The notes under the pieces: model-generated
Seen by the model: the letters and a program-made list of their open reading frames with translations, nothing else
Database searches by the model: none
Told to the model about the DNA's origin: nothing
Shown: positions 39,378 through 47,733 of the stretch, one piece after another
How positions within the stretch are numbered: the stretch's first letter is position 1
Layout: each line of letters opens with the position of its first letter
NCBI RefSeq assembly: GCF_040640215.1
Contig: NZ_JBFABG010000005.1
Location: 124,001-188,000, forward strand
Source: Actinosynnema sp040640215
GTDB taxonomy: Bacteria > Actinomycetota > Actinomycetes > Mycobacteriales > Pseudonocardiaceae
Length of the DNA: 64,000 bases
Direction of reading: 5' to 3'
Made by a program: the position numbers and the translations under genes

Positions 39378-39427
39378 AGCTCTGTTTAAGAAAAGTGAAT
39401 GATTGTTCACCTGCGTTAAGCAGAGCT
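39378..39427. promoter_or_regulatory. Concentric nested inverted repeats in a divergent promoter
   Basis: Outer arms AGCTCTGTTTAA (39378-39389) and TTAAGCAGAGCT (39416-39427) match at 11 of 12 positions. Inner arms GTGAA (39395-39399) and TTCAC (39406-39410) share exactly the same centre (39402.5). The 50-bp dyad lies between the DMT transporter and BtuF-like genes, and its AT-richer centre could hold both promoters. It looks like an operator for an oligomeric regulator, but no regulator gene is adjacent. Confidence 0.65.
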
Positions 39428-39447
39428 TCATGGTTGAGGATGGGGGC

Positions 39448-40350
39448 ATGCGCATCGTGTCCCTGCTGCCCGCCGCCACCGACCTGGTGGCCGAACTGGG
39501 GTTCGCCGGCTCGCTGGTCGGGCGGACCCACGAGTGCGACTGGCCCGCGTCGGTGGCGGCGGTGCCGGTGGTCACCTCGACCGGCGTCGACCAGGACCGG
39601 ATGGGCAGCCGGGAGATCTCCGACGCGGTGCGCGGCGGGTCGCCGCACCGGGGGTCCTCGCTCTACGGGCTGGACGAGGCGCTGCTGGCCGACCTCGCGC
39701 CGGACCTGGTGCTGACCCAGGACCTGTGCGCGGTGTGCGCGGTGTCCTACCGGCGGGTGTCGGAGGCGGTGCGGGTGCTCGACGCCGGGCCTCGGGTGCT
39801 GAGCCTGGAGCCGGCCACGGTGGACGAGGTGCTGGACTGCCTGCGCCGGGTGGGCGACGTGCTGGGCGTGCCCGAGGTCGCGGCCCGCCGGGAAGCGGCG
39901 CTGCGGGACCGGCTGGCGGCGGTGCGCGCGGCGGTCGCCGACCGGGACCGGCCGCGAGTGGTGGCGATCGAGTGGCTGGACCCGGTGTGGCCGGCCGGGC
40001 ACTGGGTGCCCGAGCAGATCGCGTGCGCGGGCGGGGAGCCGCTGCTCGCCGCGCCCGGCGAGCACACCTCGGCGGTGGCGTGGCAGGCCGTCGTGGACGC
40101 GCGGCCGGACGTGGTGCTGGTGCTGCCGTGCGGGTTCCCGCCGGACCGGACCGAAGCGGAACTGCACGTGCTGACCGCGCGCCCGGGGTGGGCCGCGCTG
40201 GGCGCGACGACGTGGGTGCTGGACGGGCCGTCGTACTTCAACCGGCCCGGCCCGAGGGTGGTGCGCGGCGCGGAGGTGTTGGCGCACGTGCTGCACGGGG
40301 TGCGGGTGGGCGCGCCGGTCGACCGCACGGAGGCCCGCCGGGTCGGGTGA
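39448..40350 (+). CDS. Cobalamin/Fe3+-binding-protein-like (BtuF-type), no signal peptide
   Basis: This 300-residue class III periplasmic-binding-protein fold begins directly with MRIVSLLPAATDLVAELGF and contains VGRTHECDWP, LAPDLVLTQDLCAVCAVSY, RVLSLEPATVDEVLDCLRRV and a C-terminal lobe around RPDVVLVLPCGFPPDR. It belongs to the BtuF/ABC B12-binding-like cytoplasmic group, which lacks an export signal, so a role in transport is doubtful. ATG 39448 follows a G-rich Shine-Dalgarno. It is divergent from the DMT transporter and shares the nested dyad. Confidence 0.85.
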   Translation: MRIVSLLPAATDLVAELGFAGSLVGRTHECDWPASVAAVPVVTSTGVDQDRMGSREISDAVRGGSPHRGSSLYGLDEALLADLAPDLVLTQDLCAVCAVSYRRVSEAVRVLDAGPRVLSLEPATVDEVLDCLRRVGDVLGVPEVAARREAALRDRLAAVRAAVADRDRPRVVAIEWLDPVWPAGHWVPEQIACAGGEPLLAAPGEHTSAVAWQAVVDARPDVVLVLPCGFPPDRTEAELHVLTARPGWAALGATTWVLDGPSYFNRPGPRVVRGAEVLAHVLHGVRVGAPVDRTEARRVG

Positions 40351-40425
40351 CTCCCCCGCCCGCCGAACCCGCCCGCCGAGCCCGCGCGTCGAACCCGCCC
40401 GCCAACACTGGCCGGTGGTCCGCAC

Positions 40426-40465
40426 CGCCGTGTCCGGGCCGGAGCGGACCGGCCCGGACACGGCG
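40426..40465. terminator. Bidirectional hairpin terminator
   Basis: CGCCGTGTCCGGGCCGG (40426-40442) and CCGGCCCGGACACGGCG (40449-40465) are perfect 17-bp arms around a 6-nt loop, between the convergent BtuF-like gene and P450 gene. Confidence 0.85.
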
Positions 40466-40473
40466 GGAGGAGG

Positions 40474-41736
40474 TCAGCGGGTGTGGACCATGAGCGCGTC
40501 CACGCCGTGCACGATCGAAGCCGTGCGGTAGGTCGGCTTCTCCTCGGCGAAGCGCAGGTCCGGGAACCGGCGCAGCAGCGCCGGGTAGGCGGCGCGCAGC
40601 TCCAGGCGGGCCAGTTCCGCGCCGACGCAGCGGTGCGCGCCGTGCCCGAACGCCAGGTGCGTCGAGACCTTGCGGGCCGCGTCGAAGTCCATCCGGTCCA
40701 GGCCCTCGCGGTTGGCGGCGCTGAGCGAGACCGCCAGCACGTCGCCCTCCTTGATCTCGGTGTCGGCGATCACCAGGTCGCGCTTGGCGAACCGGGGGAA
40801 CGCGACCTGCACCACGCTCAGGTGGCGCAACAACTCCTCCACCAGCGGAGCGGCGGCCTTGTCGTCGTCCTTCATCGCGGCCCGCGCGGCGGGGTCGCTC
40901 ATCAGCACGATCGCACCGAGCGTGAGCATGCTCGCGGTGGTGTCGAACCCGCCGGTGAGCACGCCGTCGGCGAGACCGGCCAGCTCCGCGTCGGTCACGG
41001 CGTCGCCGTGCTCGCGGATGATCATGCCGATCAGCCCGTCGCCGGGGTCGCGGCGTTCCCGGCGGACGATCTTCTCCATGTACTTCAGCGATTCGGAGAT
41101 CGCGCCCAGCGCCGAGTTCGCGCCGCCGAACAGGTCGAACCGGGCCACCGCGAGTTCCTGGAACCGGTCGCGGTCGGCGTAGGGCACGCCGAGCAGCTCG
41201 CAGATCGTCAGCGACGGGATCGGCAGCGCGAACTCCCGGACCAGGTCCACCGGCCCGTCGACGGCGGCCATCGCGTCCAGCCGCTCGGTGACGATCTCGT
41301 CGATCCTCGGCACCAGCCGCGACAGCCGGCGCATGGTGAACTCGGGCGTGAGCAGCTTGCGCAGCCGGGTGTGGTCGGGCGGATCGGCGAACCCGAGGCC
41401 ACCTGGGGTCTGCTCGATGCCGACCGCCGCGCCGAGCCGCGCGTAGTCGTTGCTGAACGCATCTGTGTCGGAAAGCACTTTTTTCGCCTCGGGTTGGCCG
41501 GTGACCAACCACACCCGCACGCCGAACGGCACCGGCAGCCGGTGGATCGGACCGGCCTCCCTCATCCGCTCCAGCTCGACGCCCGGCTCCACCCCGTCCC
41601 GCTTCAACGGGACCAGCGCCCGGTCCGGGAGCAGCGACAACGCGCGCGAACCGACCCTCCCCATGAGCCAACGCGTGACCGAACGCCGTGCGACCCACGC
41701 CACCAAGCCGTCGCGCACCGACGCCAGAGTCGCCAT
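40474..41736 (-). CDS. Cytochrome P450
   Basis: This 420-residue bacterial P450 has I-helix GVLTGGFDTTASML, an E-x-x-R at VEELLRHLS, and the haem-binding loop FGHGAHRCVGAELARLEL with the Cys ligand. Also typical are FADPPDHTRLRKLLTPEFTM and VSLSAANREGL. It needs ferredoxin and reductase partners, which are not adjacent. The substrate is unknown; soluble actinobacterial P450s act in secondary metabolism or catabolism. ATG 41736 is preceded by AGAGGGGTGTGGA. It is monocistronic and divergent from the ECF locus. Confidence 0.93.
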   Translation of the reverse strand: MATLASVRDGLVAWVARRSVTRWLMGRVGSRALSLLPDRALVPLKRDGVEPGVELERMREAGPIHRLPVPFGVRVWLVTGQPEAKKVLSDTDAFSNDYARLGAAVGIEQTPGGLGFADPPDHTRLRKLLTPEFTMRRLSRLVPRIDEIVTERLDAMAAVDGPVDLVREFALPIPSLTICELLGVPYADRDRFQELAVARFDLFGGANSALGAISESLKYMEKIVRRERRDPGDGLIGMIIREHGDAVTDAELAGLADGVLTGGFDTTASMLTLGAIVLMSDPAARAAMKDDDKAAAPLVEELLRHLSVVQVAFPRFAKRDLVIADTEIKEGDVLAVSLSAANREGLDRMDFDAARKVSTHLAFGHGAHRCVGAELARLELRAAYPALLRRFPDLRFAEEKPTYRTASIVHGVDALMVHTR

Positions 41737-41839
41737 TCCACACCCCTCTTCCCCAGGTTGATCTGATCGACGGTAACCGTAGGTACGCGTGAGGAGCATC
41801 GCGCCACAGGCGGATTGACACCTCAGGTCAGGTGACAGA

Positions 41840-42010
41840 CGATCGGCTGCCGCGCCCGGTTCGGGGTGACGCCGGTCGGTACCCGGTGTCGACCCGCAAC
41901 GGTAGCCCCCTCGCCGGGGCGGACCACACCGCCCGACGCGCGCGCACCGCTCCTGACAACCGTCGAGGTCAACGGGTCGGAGCCCGGGGGAGGTCGGTCA
42001 CGGCTGCCCG
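41840..42010 (+). promoter_or_regulatory. Possible cobalamin riboswitch leader of the ECF locus
   Basis: The 300-bp leader before 42051 contains GGTACCCGGTG (41879-41889) and CCCGCAACGGTAG (41893-41905), which recall the conserved CCGGTG...CCCGCAACNGTA core of actinobacterial B12 riboswitches. About 75 nt later comes GGGTCGGAGCCCGGG, a weak match to the B12 box. The usual second CCGG strand is not obvious, so this may be a divergent, degraded or false match. Covariance-model testing would decide. Confidence 0.4.
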
Positions 42011-42050
42011 GGGTTCGGCGGTGACCCCGCGCCCCCGGAAGGCTGTCGCC

Positions 42051-43358
42051 ATGCCCACGAGACGGACCGCCGTCGCAGTCGCCGTCGCGCTGTCCGCGCT
42101 CCTCGCGGCACCCGCCGCCCAGGCCGCCCCGGTCACCGCGGCACCGGCCGAAGCCGCCGCCGGCTGGCTGTCCGGCCGACTCGTGGACGGCGAGCGGTTC
42201 GAGGCCGAGTTCGGCGGTGTCGTCTACCCCGACCAGGGCCTGACCATCGACGCGCTGCTCGCCTTCGACGCCGCCGGCGTGGCGCAGGACAGCGCCGCGA
42301 AGGCCCTGGCCTGGCTGAGCGAACCCGAGACCGTGGCCGGCTACACCAGCGACCCGCTGGGCGCGAAGTACGCCGGCTCGCACGCGAAGCTCGCCCTCGC
42401 CGTGCTCGCCCAGGGCGGCGACCCGACCAGCGTCGGCGGCGTGGACCTGATCGCCGGGCTCACCGCCCTCCAGACCGCGTCGGGCCGGTTCTCCGACACC
42501 TCGCGGGACGGCGACTTCAGCAACAACTTCTCCCAGTCGCTCGCGGTGATCACGCTGGCCCGGCACGGCGACGCGCCCGCCAAGGCGGTCGACTTCCTGG
42601 CCGGCACCGCGTGCCCGGACGGCGGATTCCCGCTCCAGATCGCCCAGCCGACCTGCACGTCGCAGGCGGACGCCACCGGGATGGCCGTCCAGGCGCTGCT
42701 CGCCGCCGGCCGCACCGCCGACGCCGCGAAGGGCCTGGGCTGGCTGACCGGGCGGCAGCTCGCCGACGGCGGCTTCCCCGACGACTCGCGGCCCGACCAG
42801 GGCGGCCGGGCCAACGCCAACAGCACCGGCCTGGCCGCGCAGGCGCTGCGCGTCGGCGGGCGGGACGCCGCCGCCGACCGCGCCGCCGACTACCTGACCG
42901 GTCTCCAGGTCGGGTGCGGCCACGCCGCCGCCGGGGCGATCGCCCAGGACGCCGGGGGCTTCGACGCCGCCACCGCCACCCGCGCCACCGCCCAGGCCGT
43001 GCTCGGCATCGTCGGCACCGGGCTCGCCGAGATCTCCTCGGCCGGCGACAAGCCCGCCGCGCCGGTCCTGGACTGCCCCACCGCGACCACGACCACGACG
43101 GTGACCACCACTGAGCCGACCACCACTGAGCCGACCACCACGACGGCCACGCCGCCGACCACGACCGCGCCGCCCGCCGAGGACACCGCGACGACCACGC
43201 CGACCCCGGTCGCCGGGTTCGTCGTGACGGGCTCGGGCACCCTGGCCCGCACCGGCGTGGAGGTCGCGCCGGCGCTGTGGATCGGCGCGCTGCTCGTCCT
43301 CGCCGGAGCGCTCACGCTGGTGGTGGCGCGCCGGCGGTTCGCGGCGGTGCGCCGGTGA
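42051..43358 (+). CDS. Secreted alpha/alpha-barrel (prenyltransferase/transcobalamin-like) protein with LARTG anchor
   Basis: This 435-residue exported protein has a signal peptide (residues 1-25, ending AAQAAP), then about 310 residues of helical repeats of the squalene-cyclase/prenyltransferase-like alpha6/alpha6 type: ASGRFSDTSRDGDFSNNFSQ, CPDGGFPLQIAQPTCTSQAD, QLADGGFPDDSRPDQGG and NANSTGLAAQAL. A Thr-rich linker with TTTEP repeats follows, then LARTG, a membrane helix and RRRFAAVRR, a class-E-type sortase signal. Resemblance to transcobalamin/intrinsic factor barrels is fold-level inference. It heads the operon 42051-47709 with ECF transporter genes and corresponds to the SCO2321 type of gene. 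Confidence 0.85.
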   Translation: MPTRRTAVAVAVALSALLAAPAAQAAPVTAAPAEAAAGWLSGRLVDGERFEAEFGGVVYPDQGLTIDALLAFDAAGVAQDSAAKALAWLSEPETVAGYTSDPLGAKYAGSHAKLALAVLAQGGDPTSVGGVDLIAGLTALQTASGRFSDTSRDGDFSNNFSQSLAVITLARHGDAPAKAVDFLAGTACPDGGFPLQIAQPTCTSQADATGMAVQALLAAGRTADAAKGLGWLTGRQLADGGFPDDSRPDQGGRANANSTGLAAQALRVGGRDAAADRAADYLTGLQVGCGHAAAGAIAQDAGGFDAATATRATAQAVLGIVGTGLAEISSAGDKPAAPVLDCPTATTTTTVTTTEPTTTEPTTTTATPPTTTAPPAEDTATTTPTPVAGFVVTGSGTLARTGVEVAPALWIGALLVLAGALTLVVARRRFAAVRR

Positions 43359-43380
43359 CCGGCCGCACCCGGCCCACGTC

Positions 43381-44196
43381 GTGAAGGCCGCCGCACTGCT
43401 CGCCGCCGCCGGTCTCGCGCTGGTCGGCGCGGCCGTGCCCGCGTCCCCCGCCCGAGCGGCCGACTGCCCGGGGGTGACCGTGGTCGTGGACTTCGGCGCG
43501 CTCGGCGGCGGGGTGCGCACCGGCTGCGCCGCCGGCGACCCGGCCAGCGGGCTCGCGGCGCTCGGCGCGGCCGGGTTCGGCTACCGGTCGGCGAGCCGGT
43601 CCGCCGGGTTCGTCTGCCGGATCGACGACCTGCCGGCGTCCGACCCGTGCGTGAACGCCGCTCCCACCAACGCCTACTGGTCGTACTGGCACGCCCAGCC
43701 GGGCGGGTCCTGGGTGTACAGCGCCGCCGGTGCCGGCGGTCGCGACCCCGCGCCCGGCAGCGTCGAGGGCTGGGCGTTCGGCGCGGGCGGGCGACCCGGC
43801 ACCGCGCCGCCCGCACCGGTCCGACCCGAACCGCCCGCGCCACCGCCGGACCCGCGCCCGGCCCAGCCCGGCACGCCCGTCCCCCCGGGTCGACCCGCGC
43901 CGACCGGGCAACCCGGGCAGCCCGCCGCGACCACGACCGGCGGACCCGTCACGACCGACGCGGCCACGCCGACCAGCACCGCCGGCAGCACGACGGCGTC
44001 CGCGCCCACGTCCTCGTCCGCGCCCTCCGCACCGGTGTCCCCGTCCGCAGACGCGCCCACGACGGCCGCCACCACGCCGGTCGCCGAGCGGACCCCGACC
44101 TCGGGCGGCACCGCCGGGCTCGTCATCGGCGTCGCGGTGATCGCCGTGCTCGCCGCCCTCGGCCTGTGGACGGCCCGCCGCCGCGCTGCCGGGTGA
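43381..44196 (+). CDS. SCO2322-family secreted protein with DUF4430-like domain
   Basis: This 271-residue exported protein has a signal peptide (ending SPARAADCPG) and a domain of about 110 residues: VTVVVDFGALGGGVRTGCA, GLAALGAAGFGYRSASRSAG, NAYWSYWHAQPGGSWVYSAA, then GSVEGWAFG. This pattern (beta-grasp, Y-W-x-Y-W and a G-x-V-E-G-W ending) looks like the DUF4430 domain that forms the second half of intrinsic factor and transcobalamin. A Pro/Thr/Ser-rich linker and a C-terminal membrane helix with RRRAAG follow. Pairs of Cys may form disulfides. GTG 43381 starts 22 bp after the barrel gene, and the stop overlaps the next frame. Confidence 0.82.
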   Translation: MKAAALLAAAGLALVGAAVPASPARAADCPGVTVVVDFGALGGGVRTGCAAGDPASGLAALGAAGFGYRSASRSAGFVCRIDDLPASDPCVNAAPTNAYWSYWHAQPGGSWVYSAAGAGGRDPAPGSVEGWAFGAGGRPGTAPPAPVRPEPPAPPPDPRPAQPGTPVPPGRPAPTGQPGQPAATTTGGPVTTDAATPTSTAGSTTASAPTSSSAPSAPVSPSADAPTTAATTPVAERTPTSGGTAGLVIGVAVIAVLAALGLWTARRRAAG

Positions 44197-44237
44197 AGGT
44201 CGCCGGGGGAAGGTCACCGGGTGAGGGCGGGCGCGCG

Positions 44238-45308
44238 GTGACGGCGGGACGGGCACCCCACCCCGGCGCGTGGTGGCTGTGGGCGCTGGCGCTCGCGGTC
44301 GTCGCGGGCCGCACCACCAACCCGGTCCTGCTGGGCCTGGTGATCACCGTGGCCGGGCTGGTCGCGGTCACCTGCCGCGACGACACCCCGTGGGCGAACT
44401 CCTACGGCGTGTTCCTCAAGTTCGGGCTCGTCGTGATCGGCATCCGGGTGCTGTTCCACGTGCTGCTCGGCGGGGTCGGCGGGCCGACCACCCTGATCAC
44501 GCTGCCCGAGGTGCCGTTGCCCGGCTGGGCGCGCGGCATCCGGCTCGGCGGCCCGGTCACCGCCGAGGGCCTGGTGTTCGCGCTGTGCCAGGGCCTCCAG
44601 CTCGCGACCCTGCTGTGCTGCGTCGGCGCGGCGAACGCCCTGGCCAACGCCAAGCGGCTGCTCCGGTCCCTGCCCGCCGCGCTCTACGAGGTCAGCGTCG
44701 CCGTCGTGGTCGCCATGACCGTCGCGCCGCAGCTCGTCGCGTCCGCCCGCGCCGTGCGGCGGGCCCGCGCCCTGCGCGGCGACGTCCCGCGCGGCGTGCG
44801 CGCGGTCAAGGTGCTCATGGCCCCGGTCCTGGAGGACGCCTTCGAGCGGTCGCTGGTGCTCGCCGCCGCCATGGACTCGCGCGGCTACGGCCGCCACGCC
44901 GGCCTGCCCGCGCCCGCCCGGTTCCTCACCGGCGCGCTCGTCCTCGGCGGGCTCGTCGGGCTGTGCGTCGGCGCGTACGGACTGCTCGACAGCACGGCAC
45001 CGCCCCTGGTCGGCACGCCGGTGCTGGTCCTCGGCGCGGCCCTCGCGGTCGCCGGGCTGCGGACGGGGTCCCGGCGGGTCCGGCGCAGCCGCTACCGGCC
45101 CGACACGTGGGGGCCCCGCGAACTGCTGATCACCGCCTCCGGCGTGGTCGCCACCCTGGCCACCCTGCTCGCCCCGGCCGACCTCGGCGGCACCGCGCTG
45201 ATCCCGAGCACCGTCCCGCTGGAAGTGCCGACCCTCCCCGCGCTGCCCGCGCTCGGCCTGCTGTGCGCGCTCGCACCCCTGCTGGTCGTCCGACGGAAGA
45301 AGCCATGA
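44238..45308 (+). CDS. ECF transporter T component (CbiQ family)
   Basis: This 356-residue membrane protein with about six hydrophobic segments has the T-component coupling motifs ARAVRRARALRGDVPRG and AAAMDSRGYGRHA (A-x-x-x-R-G type), which touch the ATPases. The opening MTAGRAPHPGAWWLWALALA marks the first helix. GTG 44238 is chosen (GAGGG upstream); GTG 44193, overlapping the previous stop, is an alternative. The end overlaps the ATPase gene by 4 bp. It forms the energy-coupling module with the two-domain ATPase at 45305. Confidence 0.9.
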   Translation: MTAGRAPHPGAWWLWALALAVVAGRTTNPVLLGLVITVAGLVAVTCRDDTPWANSYGVFLKFGLVVIGIRVLFHVLLGGVGGPTTLITLPEVPLPGWARGIRLGGPVTAEGLVFALCQGLQLATLLCCVGAANALANAKRLLRSLPAALYEVSVAVVVAMTVAPQLVASARAVRRARALRGDVPRGVRAVKVLMAPVLEDAFERSLVLAAAMDSRGYGRHAGLPAPARFLTGALVLGGLVGLCVGAYGLLDSTAPPLVGTPVLVLGAALAVAGLRTGSRRVRRSRYRPDTWGPRELLITASGVVATLATLLAPADLGGTALIPSTVPLEVPTLPALPALGLLCALAPLLVVRRKKP

Positions 45309-46900
45309 TCCGGTTCGAGAACGTCACCGTCACCTACCCGGACGCGCCCGCACCGGCGCTGGCGGGCGTGGACCTGCACGTGCCCGAGGGCGAGCTGTGC
45401 CTGGTGGTCGGCCGCACCGGGGCCGGCAAGTCCACCCTGCTGCGCGCCGTCAACGGCCTGGTCCCGCACTTCACCGGCGGCACCCTCACCGGCCGGGTCC
45501 TGGTGGCCGGCCGGGACACCCGGACGAACCCGCCACGTGAGCTCGCCGACGTGGTCGGCCTGGTCTCCCAGGACCCGCAGGCCGGGTTCGTCACCGACTC
45601 GGTGGAGGAGGAGCTCGCCTACTCCATGGAGTCCCTCGGCCTGCCCAACCCCGTGATGCGCAAGCGCGTCGAGGAGACCCTGGACCTGCTCGGGCTCGCC
45701 GACCTGCGCGACCGCCCCCTGGCCACGCTGTCCGGCGGCCAGCAGCAGCGCGTCGCCGTCGGCGCGGCCCTCACCGCGCACCCGCGCGTGCTGGTGCTCG
45801 ACGAACCGACCTCGGCGCTCGACCCGGGCGCGGCCGAGGACGTCCTCGCCGCCCTGCACCGCCTCGTCCACGACCTCGGCATGACCGTCCTGATCGCCGA
45901 GCACCGCCTGGAGCGCGTCGCCCAGTACGCCGACCGCGTCGTGTGGCTGCCCGACGACGGGCCGCCCGTCGCCGGCGACCCCGGCGCGGTCCTCGCCGAC
46001 GCCCCCGTCGCCCCGCCCGTCGTCCGGCTCGCGCGGCTCGCCGGCTGGCAGCCCGTCCCGGTGTCCATCCGCGACGCCCGCCGCCGCGCCGCGCCGCTGC
46101 GCGACCGGCTCGGCGAACCCACCCCCACGCCCGCCCCCGACCTCGGCCCCGACCTCCTGCACGCCCGCGACCTGCGGGTCCGCTACGGCGGCGTCGACGC
46201 GCTGCGCGGCGTCTCCCTGCACGTCCACGCCGGCGAACGCGTCGCGGTGATGGGCCGCAACGGCAGCGGCAAGTCCAGCCTCCTGTGGGCGCTCCAGGGC
46301 ACCGGCACGCGGTCCGGCGGCACCGTCACCGTCGACGGCAGCGACCCCGCCGGCCGCAAGCCCGCGGCGCGGCGGCGGGCCGTCGGACTCGTCCCGCAAC
46401 AACCCGCCGACCTGCTCTACCTGCACACCGTCACCGCCGAGTGCGAGCAGGCCGACCGCGAGGCCGAGCGCCCCGCCGGCACCTGCCGCGCCCTGCTCGA
46501 CCACCTGGCACCCGGTGTGCCCGGCACCCGCCACCCCCGCGACCTGTCCGAGGGCCAGCGGCTCGCACTCGTCCTGGCGGTCGCCCTCACCCCGGAACCC
46601 CGCGTGGTCCTGCTCGACGAGCCGACCCGGGGACTGGACTACCCCGCCAAGACCCGCCTCGCCCAGGCGTTGCGCGACCTCGCCGACGACGGCCACGCCA
46701 TCGTGCTCGCCACCCACGACGTCGAGTTCGTCGCCGAGTACGCCACCCGCGTCGTCGTCCTCGCGGCCGGCGAGACCGTCGCCGACGGCCCCACCCTCGA
46801 CGTCGTCACCGCCTCCCCCACGTTCTCCCCGCAGGTCGCGAAGGTGCTGGGCCCGTGGCTCACGGTCGCCGACGTCGCCGCCGCCCTGGCCGGCCGATGA
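45305..46900 (+). CDS. ECF transporter A component, two fused ATPase domains
   Basis: This 531-residue protein contains two ABC ATPase domains in one chain. Domain 1 has Walker A VGRTGAGKSTLLRAV, Q-loop VSQDPQAGFV, signature LSGGQQQRVAV and Walker B VLVLDEPTSALD. Domain 2 has Walker A MGRNGSGKSSLL, signature LSEGQRLALV and Walker B VVLLDEPTRGLD. The linker (residues about 240-290) is Pro/Ala-rich. It powers vitamin uptake with the T and S components. ATG 45305 overlaps the T gene stop, and the end overlaps the S gene start, so all three are co-translated. Confidence 0.93.
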   Translation: MIRFENVTVTYPDAPAPALAGVDLHVPEGELCLVVGRTGAGKSTLLRAVNGLVPHFTGGTLTGRVLVAGRDTRTNPPRELADVVGLVSQDPQAGFVTDSVEEELAYSMESLGLPNPVMRKRVEETLDLLGLADLRDRPLATLSGGQQQRVAVGAALTAHPRVLVLDEPTSALDPGAAEDVLAALHRLVHDLGMTVLIAEHRLERVAQYADRVVWLPDDGPPVAGDPGAVLADAPVAPPVVRLARLAGWQPVPVSIRDARRRAAPLRDRLGEPTPTPAPDLGPDLLHARDLRVRYGGVDALRGVSLHVHAGERVAVMGRNGSGKSSLLWALQGTGTRSGGTVTVDGSDPAGRKPAARRRAVGLVPQQPADLLYLHTVTAECEQADREAERPAGTCRALLDHLAPGVPGTRHPRDLSEGQRLALVLAVALTPEPRVVLLDEPTRGLDYPAKTRLAQALRDLADDGHAIVLATHDVEFVAEYATRVVVLAAGETVADGPTLDVVTASPTFSPQVAKVLGPWLTVADVAAALAGR

Positions 46901-47709
46901 CCCCGCCGACCCCCGGGCGGACCACTGGGCGGACCACCGCGCCGATCCGGCTGCGCCCCCGCGCCACCGCCGCCCTGATCGCGTCGGGCGTCCTCGGGGT
47001 GGCCGCGTTCGGCTGGCCCCTGCTGGTCGACCCGGACGCCGGCATCGCCCACGGCACCGACGCGCCGTGGACGTTCGCACTGCTGCTGCCCCTCGTGCTG
47101 GCCGTGGTGCTGGCCGAGATCAGCGAGGACGGCCTGACCGCCAAGGCCATCGCCGTGCTGGGCGTGCTGTCCGCCCTCGGCGCGGCCATCCGGCCGCTCG
47201 GCGCGGGCACCGCCGGCATCGAGACCGTGTTCTTCCTGCTGGTCCTCGGCGGCCGGGTGTTCGGGCCGGGATTCGGCTTCGTGCTGGGCAACACCATGCT
47301 GTTCGCGTCCGCGCTGCTCACCGGCGGCATCGGGCCGTGGCTGCCCTACCAGATGCTGGCCGCCGCCTGGGTCGCCCTGGGCGCGGGCCTGCTCCCCCGG
47401 CTGACCGGGCGCGCCGAACTCGCCCTGCTGGCCGGCTACGCCGCCGTCGCGTCGCTGGTCTACGGGCTGCTGCTCAACCTGTCGTTCTGGCCGTTCGCGC
47501 TGTCCGCCGGCAGCACCGGCCTGTCGTTCCAGCCCGGCGGTCCGATCGCGGACAACCTCGTCCGGCTCGTCGCGTTCAGCCTCGCCACCTCGTTGGGCTG
47601 GGACATCGGCCGCGCCATCACCACCACGGTCCTGGTGGTGGTCACCGGCCCCGTCCTGCTCCGCACCCTGCGCCGGGCGGCCCGCAAGGCCGCGTTCGAC
47701 ACCGCCTGA
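46897..47709 (+). CDS. ECF transporter S component (substrate specificity)
   Basis: This 270-residue membrane protein has about six hydrophobic helices: LIASGVLGVAAFGWPLLVD, FALLLPLVLAVVLAEIS, AIAVLGVLSALGAAIRPLG, FVLGNTMLFASALLTGG, LGAGLLPRLTG and AFSLATSLGWDIGRA. The order and the IRPLGAGTAGIETVFFLLVL segment fit ECF S components of the SCO2325 type. The ligand is not determined by sequence; cobalamin is suggested by the linked barrel and DUF4430-like proteins and the possible riboswitch. It is the last gene of the operon. Confidence 0.85.
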   Translation: MTPPTPGRTTGRTTAPIRLRPRATAALIASGVLGVAAFGWPLLVDPDAGIAHGTDAPWTFALLLPLVLAVVLAEISEDGLTAKAIAVLGVLSALGAAIRPLGAGTAGIETVFFLLVLGGRVFGPGFGFVLGNTMLFASALLTGGIGPWLPYQMLAAAWVALGAGLLPRLTGRAELALLAGYAAVASLVYGLLLNLSFWPFALSAGSTGLSFQPGGPIADNLVRLVAFSLATSLGWDIGRAITTTVLVVVTGPVLLRTLRRAARKAAFDTA

Positions 47710-47733
47710 ACCGCGTCCCGGGGGCCGGGCCGG

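Noticed and set aside
40474..41736. P450 as part of the ECF operon
   Set aside because: It is divergent from the ECF genes, with its own promoter and a terminator at its 3' side, so it is not co-transcribed.
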